In this document: positions 17,144-24,978 of the stretch, piece after piece | How positions within the stretch are numbered: position 1 is the stretch's first letter | Layout of the letters: the number at the start of each line of letters is the position of its first letter | Source: DATFYM01 sp035315065 | GTDB taxonomy: Bacteria > Acidobacteriota > Terriglobia > UBA7540 | Reading direction: 5' to 3' | Assembly: GCA_035315065.1 (NCBI GenBank) | Contig: DATFYM010000112.1 | Location: forward strand, 1-57,623 | Length of the DNA stretch: 57,623 nucleotides | Notes under the pieces: generated by a model | Told to the model about the DNA's origin: nothing | Seen by the model: the letters and a program-made list of their open reading frames with translations, nothing else | The model's database searches: none | Made by a program: the position numbers and the translations under genes

Positions 17144-17692
17144 ATGGCTACGGCTACTGCATCTGGGCTACTTACCTACGACGACTTGCGGCAAATCCCG
17201 CCCGACCTCAACCGGTACGAGCTGATCGAAGGAGAACTCGTTGTGTCGGCAGCACCCAACACCGAACATCAGCGCAAGATCGGAAGCCTTTTCGCACAAC
17301 TCTGGTACTTCGTGCGACAGCACGACCTGGGTGAAGTGTTTAGCGCGCCTTACGATGTTGTCCTTGCCCCATCGACGGTGGTCGAACCGGACATCGTATT
17401 CGTATCGAAGGCCAGGAAATCAATCGTAAAGGAAGGATGTATCGAGGGAGCGCCTGACTTGGTGGTCGAAGCCATCTCGCCTTCGTCGCGTATGACCGAT
17501 CGCTGGGCAAAACGCGACCGCTACGCGGAGTTTGGCGTGCCGGAGTATTGGCTGCTGGAGCCGTTCGAGCCGCGCATCGAGGTGCTGCGGCTGGAAGGAA
17601 GGAAGTATCGAGTTGTGGCAGTGTTCGGACCTGGAGATACTCTTGAGTCTCCCACGTTCCCCGGTTTCCGACTCCCTCTTGCGAGCCTGTGA
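17144..17692 (+). CDS. Uma2 family (DUF820) endonuclease-like protein, copy 2
   Basis: A 182-residue paralogue of the preceding gene, collinear throughout (NRYELIEGELVVSAAPNTEHQ, VEPDIVFVSKARK, APDLVVEAISPSSR, VPEYWLLEPFEPR). The metal-binding Asp and the later Lys are kept. The Glu of the second motif is present in VVEAIS. Its stop lies 17 bases before the scpA start, so it is likely co-transcribed with scpA, although a functional link is doubtful. Confidence 0.85.
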   Translation: MATATASGLLTYDDLRQIPPDLNRYELIEGELVVSAAPNTEHQRKIGSLFAQLWYFVRQHDLGEVFSAPYDVVLAPSTVVEPDIVFVSKARKSIVKEGCIEGAPDLVVEAISPSSRMTDRWAKRDRYAEFGVPEYWLLEPFEPRIEVLRLEGRKYRVVAVFGPGDTLESPTFPGFRLPLASL

Positions 17693-17709
17693 CGAACCCA
17701 TCATCCCGC

Positions 17710-18621
17710 ATGAACGAACTCGAACCCAAGGGAGCGCCCCAATCGGATAACGTGCCGGAGAACGCGCCGGAGAACGCGTCAGCAGAGGCCGCTCCGGTCC
17801 CCGCGCCCAAGCGCGTATCGCACGCGAGCGTGGCGGCGCCCGCCGTGAAGCTGGAGGCCTACGAGGGCCCCTTGGACCTGCTACTGGACCTGATCCGGAA
17901 GCAGGAAATCAACATCTACGACATCCCCATCGCCACCATCACGCAGCAATACCTCGACTACCTGCACCTGCTGGAAGAGCTCAACATCGACATCGCCGGC
18001 GAGTTCATCTTCATGGCGGCGACGCTGATCTACATCAAGTCGCGCCTGTTGCTGCCGCGCGACCCCACCGCCCCGCCCGAGGAGCAGGAGGACCCGCGCA
18101 CGGAGTTGGTGGAGCGGCTGCTGGAGCACGAGCAGTTCAAGAACGCGGCGGAGATGCTGCAATCGAAGCGGGTGGTGGAAGACGCGATGTGGTCGCGGCC
18201 GGGAATCGGGGAATTCGTGGAGGCGGAGGATGAGCCCGGGTTCGCCATCACCACCTTCGACCTCATCGCGGCCTTTCGCGAGATTCTGGAACGCGCCAAG
18301 AAGCGGCCGCAGCTTGAAATCCGCCGCGAAGAGGTGACGGTGGCGGAGATGATCGAGCACGTGCGGCAGGTGCTGGCGGCCAACCCGCATCCGGTGCGGC
18401 TCGACGACCTCGCCGCTGGTTACGTGGCGCGCCAGGCGCTGATCGCGCTGTTGCTCGGTCTGCTGGAGATGGTGAGGCTCCAGGCCGTCCAGCTTCGGCA
18501 GAAGGAACTATTTGGCGCCATCACCGTGCACAAGAGCAAACGTTTCGAGGAGATCATGGCCAGCATGAATCTCCGAATCCTTGAAGCTGACTTGAATGAA
18601 GCAGTGACGAGTGAAGGGTAA
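17710..18621 (+). CDS. scpA: Segregation and condensation protein A
   Basis: A 303-residue kleisin of the SMC-ScpAB condensin complex, which organises and segregates the chromosome. Diagnostic stretches: KLEAYEGPLDLLLDLIRKQE, YDIPIATITQQYLDYLHLL, EFIFMAATLIYIKSRLLLPR, and the C-terminal winged-helix part (LLGLLEMVRLQAVQLRQKELFG). The first 30 residues (Pro/Ala/Glu-rich) are variable. ATG 17710 is used; GTG 17689 overlaps the Uma2 stop. The stop TAA (18619-18621) is supplied by the first unit of a GGGTAAA array, which suggests that the original C-terminus was altered by the array. Confidence 0.93.
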   Translation: MNELEPKGAPQSDNVPENAPENASAEAAPVPAPKRVSHASVAAPAVKLEAYEGPLDLLLDLIRKQEINIYDIPIATITQQYLDYLHLLEELNIDIAGEFIFMAATLIYIKSRLLLPRDPTAPPEEQEDPRTELVERLLEHEQFKNAAEMLQSKRVVEDAMWSRPGIGEFVEAEDEPGFAITTFDLIAAFREILERAKKRPQLEIRREEVTVAEMIEHVRQVLAANPHPVRLDDLAAGYVARQALIALLLGLLEMVRLQAVQLRQKELFGAITVHKSKRFEEIMASMNLRILEADLNEAVTSEG

Positions 18622-18690
18622 AGGATAAAGGGTAAACGAAGAGAGCGCCCTTCCTTTTACCTTTTACCCTTTACCCCTTACCCTTTACAC
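18613..18690. repeat. GGGTAAA heptamer array pair between scpA and scpB
   Basis: Left arm 18613-18637 (GAAGGGTAAAGGATAAAGGG) and right arm 18656-18690 (CCTTTTACCCTTTACCCC) with an 18-bp loop. Another weak heptamer run (GTGACTAACCACTAGCAACTG) lies at 18699-18719. Confidence 0.8.
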
Positions 18691-18734
18691 TTGAGCTGTG
18701 ACTAACCACTAGCAACTGCTTTGAAAAACTACCG

Positions 18735-19730
18735 ATGCTGACTGACGAAACCTTGAAAGCCCTGATTGAGGGCATCATTTACATTGCGCCGGAGCCGGTG
18801 GACCTCGACGCCATCGCTAAGACGCTCGAGGGCGAAGATCGAGAGCGGCTGAAGCAAAAGCTCGAAGAGTTGATCCAGGACTTTGAGCGCGCCGAGCACG
18901 GGATCCAGATTCGCCAGGTGGCGGGCGGCTACAAGTTTTCGTCGAAGGCCGAGCACCACGAAGTCTTGCGCAAATTTGTGAAGAGCCTGAAGCCCGCAGT
19001 GCGGCTTTCCAAGCCGGCGCTGGAAACGCTGGCGGTGATCGCGTACCGGCAGCCCGCCACCCTGCCGGAGATCGAGGGCATCCGCGGCGTCGACTGTGGC
19101 GGCGTCATCCACACCTTGCTGGAGAAGAAGTTGGTGGTGACAGCGGGCCGCAAGAACGTTGTGGGCCGTCCCATTCTTTACCGTACGTCGCGCGATTTCC
19201 TGGTGCACTTCGGGCTGAAAGACGTAAGCGAGTTGCCTAGCCTGCGCGAGTTCGAGGAGATGGCGCGGCAGGCCTTGGGCGTGGACATGGAGCCCGCGGT
19301 CGCTACGGAGCAGCCCGAGGAACCGGCTTCGGTGGCCACTCCGGCGTCAGAACCAGGGGGCGAATCGGAAGCGGCGACCGCCGCCGCGGGTCGGCAAGCC
19401 GAGGTTCCGTCCGATCAGCCGGTGTCGACGGAAGCGCAGGCTGAACCAGGAGCCACTTCCGAGCCGAGCAGCGACGAGGAAGGTGCGCATGAAGTCGGGG
19501 CACCGACGGTCGAAATGGCCGATGAGGGCAGCCTGGAAGTGAACGCGTCGGGAGCTGCGGAAGGCAACCGTGAAACCGGCGGCAGTGAAAGCGTAACGCC
19601 GGTAGCAGAGGCGCTTGATGCCGTGACGGGCGAGCCGGGCGAACCTGCGGCTTCCGAGAAGGGAGAACAAAGCAGGGAGACGGCGGCCGAGACAGCGCCC
19701 GTCGAGTCTGGGAGCGATCCGCAACCCTAG
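18735..19730 (+). CDS. scpB: Segregation and condensation protein B with a long acidic tail
   Basis: The winged-helix partner of ScpA in the SMC complex. Residues 1-180 carry the family: LKALIEGIIYIAPEPVDLDA, FSSKAEHHEVLRKFV, LSKPALETLAVIAYRQPATL, EIEGIRGVDCGGVIHTLLEK, and GRPILYRTSRDFLVHFGL. Residues about 190-331 are a low-complexity Glu/Ala/Ser/Gly/Pro tail, roughly 140 residues beyond a typical ScpB and presumably disordered. It lies 114 bases after scpA across an array, so the two may not share one uninterrupted transcript. Confidence 0.92.
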   Translation: MLTDETLKALIEGIIYIAPEPVDLDAIAKTLEGEDRERLKQKLEELIQDFERAEHGIQIRQVAGGYKFSSKAEHHEVLRKFVKSLKPAVRLSKPALETLAVIAYRQPATLPEIEGIRGVDCGGVIHTLLEKKLVVTAGRKNVVGRPILYRTSRDFLVHFGLKDVSELPSLREFEEMARQALGVDMEPAVATEQPEEPASVATPASEPGGESEAATAAAGRQAEVPSDQPVSTEAQAEPGATSEPSSDEEGAHEVGAPTVEMADEGSLEVNASGAAEGNRETGGSESVTPVAEALDAVTGEPGEPAASEKGEQSRETAAETAPVESGSDPQP

Positions 19731-19748
19731 CCGTGCGGGCGCTGGTCT

Positions 19749-19778
19749 GCGAAACCCGAACCCCGAATCCCGAGCCCC
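19749..19778. repeat. C-rich heptamer array just before rluB
   Basis: GAAACCCGAACCCCGAATCC-type units end eight bases before the rluB ATG. They are inverted relative to the array after rluB (20537), so the gene is bracketed by inverted copies. Confidence 0.8.
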
Positions 19779-19785
19779 GTCTTCT

Positions 19786-20532
19786 ATGCAAGAAAGGCTG
19801 CAAAAGATCATCGCCGCAGCGGGCATTACCTCGCGCCGCAAGGCCGAGGAGTTGATCCTCCAGGGCCGGGTTGCGGTCAACGGAAAGACGGTCACGGAAC
19901 TTGGCTCCAAGGCCGACTCCGCACACGATCGCATCAAGATTGACGGCAAGCTGCTCGGGCCGGTGACGGGTCATGTCTACCTGCTGCTGAACAAGCCAGT
20001 AGGCTACGTTTCGACGCTCAAAGACCCCGAAGGTCGTCCTACGGTGATTTCCCTGTTGCGCGGCGTCAAGGAACGCGTCTACCCGGTAGGGCGCCTGGAT
20101 TACTATTCTTCCGGCCTGCTGCTGCTGACCAATGACGGCGACCTGGCCAACTTTCTGATGTCGCGAGCATCGCAGGTGCCCCGCACGTATCACGTGAAGC
20201 TCCAAGGCGCGCCCGAGCCCGGAGCCATCGCCAAGCTGGAAGCAGGGATCGTGCTGGACGGTCGCCGGACGGCCCCGGCTCGTATTCGACCCCTTGCGGA
20301 ACGCGACAAACCCTGGTATGAAATCACCCTGGTCGAAGGTCGGTACCACCAGGTGCGGCGGATGTTTGAGCGGATCGGACAGCCGGTGGTAAAGTTGAAG
20401 CGGGTCCGTATCGCGTTTCTGACGGACGGTGATCTCGATCTGGGTCAGTTCCGTGCGTTGAGGGCGGCTGAGGTGCACCGTTTGCGAGATTGGCCGGCCA
20501 CGAAAGGGCGGACCCTTCTCGCCGGCCCATGA
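19786..20532 (+). CDS. rluB: 23S/16S rRNA pseudouridine synthase, RsuA/RluB family
   Basis: A 248-residue enzyme that isomerises a uridine in rRNA. The N-terminal S4 RNA-binding domain is at 1-60 (RLQKIIAAAGITSRRKAEEL, GRVAVNGKTVTELG). The catalytic domain has VYPVGRLDYYSSGLLLLTND with nucleophile Asp105, and ends EGRYHQVRRMFERIGQPVVK. The neighbouring scpA-scpB-rluB order is common in bacteria and supports RluB over RsuA. No Shine-Dalgarno sequence is visible because a C-rich array ends eight bases before ATG. The stop is followed four bases later by another array. Confidence 0.9.
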   Translation: MQERLQKIIAAAGITSRRKAEELILQGRVAVNGKTVTELGSKADSAHDRIKIDGKLLGPVTGHVYLLLNKPVGYVSTLKDPEGRPTVISLLRGVKERVYPVGRLDYYSSGLLLLTNDGDLANFLMSRASQVPRTYHVKLQGAPEPGAIAKLEAGIVLDGRRTAPARIRPLAERDKPWYEITLVEGRYHQVRRMFERIGQPVVKLKRVRIAFLTDGDLDLGQFRALRAAEVHRLRDWPATKGRTLLAGP

Positions 20533-20536
20533 ATAG

Positions 20537-20622
20537 CGGGATTCGGGATTCGGGGCTCGGGACTCGAAGAGGAAGATTAGGGTTCGGGGATTTGTTCTGC
20601 GAACCCCGAATCCCGAACCCCG
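20537..20622. repeat. GGGATTC heptamer array pair after rluB
   Basis: Left arm 20537-20565 (CGGGATTCGGGATTCGGGGC) and right arm 20599-20622 (GAACCCCGAATCCCGAACCC), loop about 33 bp. Same units as inside the PSD1 gene. Confidence 0.85.
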
Positions 20623-20672
20623 TTTGCATCGTCATCGTATTTGTGCACTGCAGCACTTAGTCATCAATTCCT

Positions 20673-21806
20673 ATGCGTGGCTCCGCCATCAGTGAACTGC
20701 TTCCCCCGTGGGTCAGCCGCATTCGGCCGTATCCTCCGGGCAAGCCGATTGAGGAAGTCGAGCGCGAGCTCGGCCGGACGGCGATCAAACTGGCGTCCAA
20801 CGAGAATCCGCTCGGACCGTCGCCCAAGGCCGTCGAAGCCCTCCGCGGCTGCCTGAACAAGGTTGCTCTCTACCCGGACGGAAGCGGCTACTACCTGCGC
20901 GAGAAGCTGGCCCGGCGGCACGGGATCGAGATGGACCGGATTGTTCTGGGCGCCGGATCCACGGACCTCATCGAAACGGTAGGCTATACGTTTCTCACCG
21001 CGGGCGACGAGGGCATCACCTCGGAGTCTGCCTTCTACATTTACCGGCTGGCGATTGAGGAGGCCGGCGCGGCGCTGGTGCAGGTGCCGATGCGCGATAT
21101 GGCCTTTGACCTTCCCGCCATCGCCCGCGCCGTCACTCAACGCACCAAGGTCGTTTTCCTCGCCAATCCCAACAATCCCACCGGCACCATGTTCACGGCC
21201 TCGGAACTCGACCGCTTTCTGGATATCCTCCCGCCGCGCGTTCTGGTGGTGCTCGACGAGGCTTACGCCGACTACGTCGACCACCCCGATTACTCCCACT
21301 CGCTCGACTACGTGCGCGAGGGGAGGAACGTCCTGGTGCTGCGGACTTTCTCCAAAGTCTACGGCCTCGCCGGATTGCGCATCGGTTACGGCATGAGCAA
21401 CCCCGACGTGATGGACGCACTCAACCGCATTCGCTCGCCGTTTAACGCCTCGGTCCCAGCGCAGGTGGCCGCGATGGCGGCGCTCGACGACGCCGATCAC
21501 GTGGCGCGCTCGGTGGAGTTGAACCGGAAGGAGATGAGATTCCTCGCCCAGGAACTGACGCTTCTGGGGGTGCACCACACCCCTTCGGTCGGGAATTTCC
21601 TCCTCCTCGATACCGGGCGCGATTGCGAGGAGGACTTCATCCGGCTGCTGCACGAAGGAGTCATCGTGCGCCCGATGAAGCTTTACGGTTTTCCCACGTC
21701 CCAGCGGGTGACCGTCGGAACGCACGCCGATAACGAGCAGTTCCTCGAAGCCTTGCAGCGGGTCACGGCAAGAGCCGTGCTGGGTAAGGCTGTCGCCGGC
21801 GGTTAG
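20673..21806 (+). CDS. hisC: Histidinol-phosphate aminotransferase
   Basis: A 377-residue PLP-dependent fold-type I aminotransferase for the seventh step of histidine synthesis. Family marks: KLASNENPLGPSPKAVEAL, YPDGSGYYLREKLA, FLANPNNPTGTMF, VVLDEAYADYVD, and TFSKVYGLAGLRIGYG with the PLP lysine at 228. The C-terminal Arg contact is in NFLLLDTGRDCEEDF and VIVRPM. No other his gene is nearby, so it may also serve phenylalanine or tyrosine transamination. ATG 20673 gives the expected length. Confidence 0.92.
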   Translation: MRGSAISELLPPWVSRIRPYPPGKPIEEVERELGRTAIKLASNENPLGPSPKAVEALRGCLNKVALYPDGSGYYLREKLARRHGIEMDRIVLGAGSTDLIETVGYTFLTAGDEGITSESAFYIYRLAIEEAGAALVQVPMRDMAFDLPAIARAVTQRTKVVFLANPNNPTGTMFTASELDRFLDILPPRVLVVLDEAYADYVDHPDYSHSLDYVREGRNVLVLRTFSKVYGLAGLRIGYGMSNPDVMDALNRIRSPFNASVPAQVAAMAALDDADHVARSVELNRKEMRFLAQELTLLGVHHTPSVGNFLLLDTGRDCEEDFIRLLHEGVIVRPMKLYGFPTSQRVTVGTHADNEQFLEALQRVTARAVLGKAVAGG

Positions 21807-21821
21807 TGGCGCTCCTTTTTC

Positions 21822-21851
21822 TCGCCACTGACCACTCGTCACTGCTCACGG
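21822..21851. repeat. CCACTGA heptamer array between hisC and the CoA-binding gene
   Basis: CCACTGACCACTCGTCACTG, period 7, single orientation, 16 bases after the hisC stop. It lies in the nominal 5' extension of the next reading frame and argues against the GTG at 21806 as its start. Confidence 0.65.
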
Positions 21852-21871
21852 TTTTACGGGAGGGTGGAGCC

Positions 21872-22354
21872 ATGCATCTGTCGGTCGCATCTCACGGGTC
21901 GACGATTCTGCGCGAGCGCCGGCGGCGCCGCGCCTGGGGTTTCTCTATGTCCGATCCCATTCGAACCATGCTCGAGCGCTCGAAGACACTGGCCGTCGTG
22001 GGCTTGTCCTCGAAGCCGACGCGCGCGAGTAACGGCGTGGCGGCCTACATGCAAGCGCACGGTTACCGCATCATTCCCGTTAACCCCCACGAGACCTCGG
22101 TGCTCGGCGAGAAGGCTTATCCTCACCTCGAGGCTGTTCCCGAAGCACTGGACGTGGTCGTCGTCTTTCGCCGCTCGGTCCACGTGCCCAAGATCGTCGA
22201 GACCGCCATTCGCCTGGGTGTCAAGGCGGTCTGGATGCAAGAAGGCGTGAAGCACGAAGCGGCAGCCCAGCGGGCGCGTTCCGCCGGCCTCGAAGTGGTT
22301 CAAGACCGCTGCATCCTGAAGGAGCACGCCAAGCGCTTTGCGGCTGGAGTGTAA
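21872..22354 (+). CDS. CoA-binding domain protein (YccU family)
   Basis: A Rossmann-fold CoA-binding protein like the N-terminal domain of succinyl-CoA synthetase alpha. Key stretches: LAVVGLSSKPTRASNGVAAY, GYRIIPVNPHETSVLGEKAY, DVVVVFRRSVHVPKIVETAI, KAVWMQEGVKHEAAAQRAR, DRCILKEHAKRF. No catalytic role is established for the family. ATG 21872 follows a strong GGAGGGTGGAG; family alignment begins only at ATG 21947 (MSDPIRTMLERS), so the first 25 residues (Arg-rich) may be an extension or not translated. Confidence 0.88.
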   Translation: MHLSVASHGSTILRERRRRRAWGFSMSDPIRTMLERSKTLAVVGLSSKPTRASNGVAAYMQAHGYRIIPVNPHETSVLGEKAYPHLEAVPEALDVVVVFRRSVHVPKIVETAIRLGVKAVWMQEGVKHEAAAQRARSAGLEVVQDRCILKEHAKRFAAGV

Positions 22355-22425
22355 GGACGCGCGGGAGGCGACCTCGGGAGTGCGCCGGAGCATCGCGTTC
22401 GGTGGTTTAGAGCCTAGATACTAGC

Positions 22426-23805
22426 CTACTTACCGCCTCGATCTTCGTGCTTGGGCCCCGCTTCACCACCCGTTGCATGCTGCTTTCTCCACTCCTCAAT
22501 GGCCTGCATCTTCTCCTTCAGCCGCCTTTCAAAACCCTCATCCGTAGGACGGTAATAGCGGCGGTCCTTGAGATTGTCGGGCAGGCACGGCATGTTCGTG
22601 AGGCGGTCGGGAGCGTTGTGCGCATACTGGTAATCCTTGCCGTAGCCGAAGTGCGACATCAGGCCGGTGACGGGGTTGCGGAGGTGAAGCGGCACGGGCT
22701 CAGCCACCGACCTCTGCGCGTCGGCCGCGACTTCACCATAGGCCGTGTAAAGCGCATTGGATTTGGGTGCGAGCGCGAGATACACCGCCGTTTCGGCGAG
22801 CGCGAGGTTCCCTTCCGGCATACCCATGAAGTGGACCGCCTGCATGGCGGCCACCGCCACGTTGAGCGCGTTAGGATCGGCTAGGCCGATGTCCTCCGAC
22901 GCCATGCGGATCAGCCGGCGGGCCACGTAGAGCGGGTCCTCGCCGGCCTCCAGCATGCGGCCCAGCCAGTAGAGGGCCGCGTCGGCGTCCGAGTTGCGCA
23001 CGGACTTGTGGAGCGCCGAGATGATGTTGTAGTGTTCCTCGCCCGCCTTGTCGTAGAGGAGCATCTTGCGCTGGATGGCGTCTTTGATGACCGCCTGATT
23101 CACCGCCGCACGGCCCTCGGCGTCGCGCGGCGCGGCGGCGACGGCGGCTTCCAACGTGTTGTAGGCGGCGCGCGCGTCGCCGTTGGCGAACACGGCGATC
23201 TGCCGCAGAAGTTCTCCGGCGATCGTCACGCGCTCGGCGCCCAGGCCGCGCTTCTGGTCCTGGACCGCGCGTTCGAGAAGCGCGAGGATCTCATCCGTCG
23301 AAAGCGGCGACAGCATGTACACCTTGGCGCGCGAGAGCAGCGCCGAGTTCACTTCAAACGACGGGTTCTCGGTGGTGGCGCCGATCAGGACCACATCGCC
23401 GCGCTCGACGTAAGGCAGGAAGGCGTCCTGCTGCGCCTTGTTGAAGCGGTGGATCTCGTCGATAAAAAGCACGGTGCGCCGGCCGTAGCGGCGCGACTTC
23501 TCCGCCGCCGCCATCACGTCCTTCACCTCGCGGATGCCGGCCAACACGGCGGTGAAGCGCACGAAGTCGCTGCGCGTCAGACGGGCTACGATAGTGGCTA
23601 GAGTGGTCTTGCCGGAGCCGGGCGGGCCCCACAGGATCATGGAGCTCAGCTCGTCGCGCTCGATCTGCTGCCGCAGCGGCTTGCCCGGACCGAGCAGGTG
23701 GCCCTGGCCCACGTAATCGTCGAGGGTCTCCGGACGCATGCGGTCCGCCAGCGGCCGGCGGTCGTCGGCGGGCACCGTGCCGGGTTGGGGCTCAAAGAGG
23801 CTCAT
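22426..23805 (-). CDS. rarA: Replication-associated recombination protein A (RarA/MgsA AAA+ ATPase)
   Basis: A 459-residue AAA+ ATPase of the clamp-loader clade that acts at stalled replication forks. ADRMRPETLDDYVGQGHLLG opens the family; Walker A is LWGPPGSGKTT, Walker B LFIDEIHRFNKAQQD, sensor 1 GATTENPSF, and the C-terminal tetramerisation region contains SALHKSVRNSDADAALYWLG and FGYGKDYQYAHN. The ATG at 23805 is chosen because upstream codons of the open frame only translate an array. An AGAAGG purine run lies directly before it. It runs opposite to hisC and in the same direction as the TrmH-type gene, from which it is separated by a 260-bp array region. Confidence 0.93.
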   Translation of the reverse strand: MSLFEPQPGTVPADDRRPLADRMRPETLDDYVGQGHLLGPGKPLRQQIERDELSSMILWGPPGSGKTTLATIVARLTRSDFVRFTAVLAGIREVKDVMAAAEKSRRYGRRTVLFIDEIHRFNKAQQDAFLPYVERGDVVLIGATTENPSFEVNSALLSRAKVYMLSPLSTDEILALLERAVQDQKRGLGAERVTIAGELLRQIAVFANGDARAAYNTLEAAVAAAPRDAEGRAAVNQAVIKDAIQRKMLLYDKAGEEHYNIISALHKSVRNSDADAALYWLGRMLEAGEDPLYVARRLIRMASEDIGLADPNALNVAVAAMQAVHFMGMPEGNLALAETAVYLALAPKSNALYTAYGEVAADAQRSVAEPVPLHLRNPVTGLMSHFGYGKDYQYAHNAPDRLTNMPCLPDNLKDRRYYRPTDEGFERRLKEKMQAIEEWRKQHATGGEAGPKHEDRGGK

Positions 23806-23817
23806 CCTTCTCTCAGT

Positions 23818-24082
23818 GAATTGAGTGATTGGTGCTATTGGGTGATTGGGTGATCGGGTGATTGAGCCATTGAAGAAACAAGGCGTGAAATTGGGGAGCT
23901 CGACCTTGGTCCCGTCGTCTTTCCGGTCCCCGCCGCCCAAAGTCACCCTTAGGCATTCTCGTTTTTTCCAATCGCTCAATCATTCCATCACTCAATCACT
24001 CCTCAATGGCTCAATCACCTGATGACTCAATGGCTCAATTCTCTCAAATCGCCCAATCACCCAATCAGACAATCACTCAATA
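23818..24082. repeat. GTGATTGG octamer array pair between rarA and the TrmH-type gene
   Basis: Left arm 23818-23873 (GGGTGATTGGGTGATCGGG, period 8) and right arm 23966-24082 (AATCACTC/CAATCACC units, over 110 bp). The right arm contains the TGA stop codon of the TrmH-type gene (24077-24079). Confidence 0.85.
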
Positions 24083-24922
24083 ATGAAAACCTCTCTGCCG
24101 CGCCGCCTCGTAAAGAAGAATCCCGGCGGCAGTGGCGGCGTTCAGCGAGTCCATTCCTGCGCGAATGGGAATGCTCAACCGCAAGTCGGCTTCCCGCGCC
24201 AGTTCGGCGGGCACGCCGGCCGCTTCCCGGCCGATCAGAAACGCGACCGGGCCGCGCAAATCCACAGTCGCGAGCGATTGCCTCGCGTGACGGTCGGCGG
24301 CGGCAATCGCAACACCGGTGGCACGTAAACGAGCCGCCAGCCAGCCCGCTTCCAGCCCCCGAAAAACCGGCAGGCAGAAGATCCCGCCGGCCGAAGATCG
24401 CACCACCTTGGGATTATACGGACTCACGGTGGCGCGCAAAGTGACCAGCGCCGATCCGCCCAGCGCCTGCAAGCTGCGCATGATCGTGCCGAGGTTGCCG
24501 GGATCCTGGACGCCGCAGGCGATCACCAGCAATGCGTCGCGACGAGCCAGGATTGCGTCGAGATCGTAAGCGGGCAGCTCAACCAGCGCCGCGATTCCCT
24601 GCGGCGTCTCCGTCTGGGCAATCTCAGTGAACACTCGATCGGGAACCTCGGTCACCTCCGCCTCGGAAGGCAGGCGATCGATCAGCGCCGCGAACTTGCG
24701 AATGGCGGCGTTGCTGGCAAGCACACTCTGGACCACCGGGCCGGCCGCTTCGTGCTCGGAGGCCGCCTTGATCGCCTCCTCCAGCAGCAGCGGCCCCTCG
24801 ACGGCCAGCCAGCCTTCACGCGTGGTCCCCTCGGCGAGCGCCCGGCGGAATAGCTTGACGAGCGCGTTGCCAGAGCTCGAAACCTGATGAACCCGCCGCG
24901 CCCCTGGACTTCGATCCGCCAT
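24077..24922 (-). CDS. TrmH/SpoU family RNA 2'-O-methyltransferase
   Basis: A 281-residue SPOUT methyltransferase. An N-terminal substrate-binding domain covers 1-105 (VSSSGNALVKLFRRAL, GWLAVEGPLLLEEAIKA). The trefoil-knot catalytic domain has the three motifs: VQDPGNLGTIMRSLQALGG (motif 1, with the catalytic Asn-Arg region), AFLIGREAAGVP (motif 2) and LSIPIRAGMDSLNAATAAGI (motif 3). The target is rRNA or tRNA ribose; which one is unknown. The protein ends QRGFHY, and its stop codon comes from the neighbouring octamer array, so the last few residues may not be ancestral. Confidence 0.9.
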   Translation of the reverse strand: MADRSPGARRVHQVSSSGNALVKLFRRALAEGTTREGWLAVEGPLLLEEAIKAASEHEAAGPVVQSVLASNAAIRKFAALIDRLPSEAEVTEVPDRVFTEIAQTETPQGIAALVELPAYDLDAILARRDALLVIACGVQDPGNLGTIMRSLQALGGSALVTLRATVSPYNPKVVRSSAGGIFCLPVFRGLEAGWLAARLRATGVAIAAADRHARQSLATVDLRGPVAFLIGREAAGVPAELAREADLRLSIPIRAGMDSLNAATAAGILLYEAARQRGFHY

Positions 24923-24978
24923 GAAATTCTCGACCTCGTAGACCCATCACTCCAATTCTCTTGATCGCGCTCCTCTGG

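Noticed and set aside
23806..23979. Longer N-terminus for RarA
   Set aside because: The added residues only translate the octamer array (NHPIAPITQF-like), so the start is placed at 23805.
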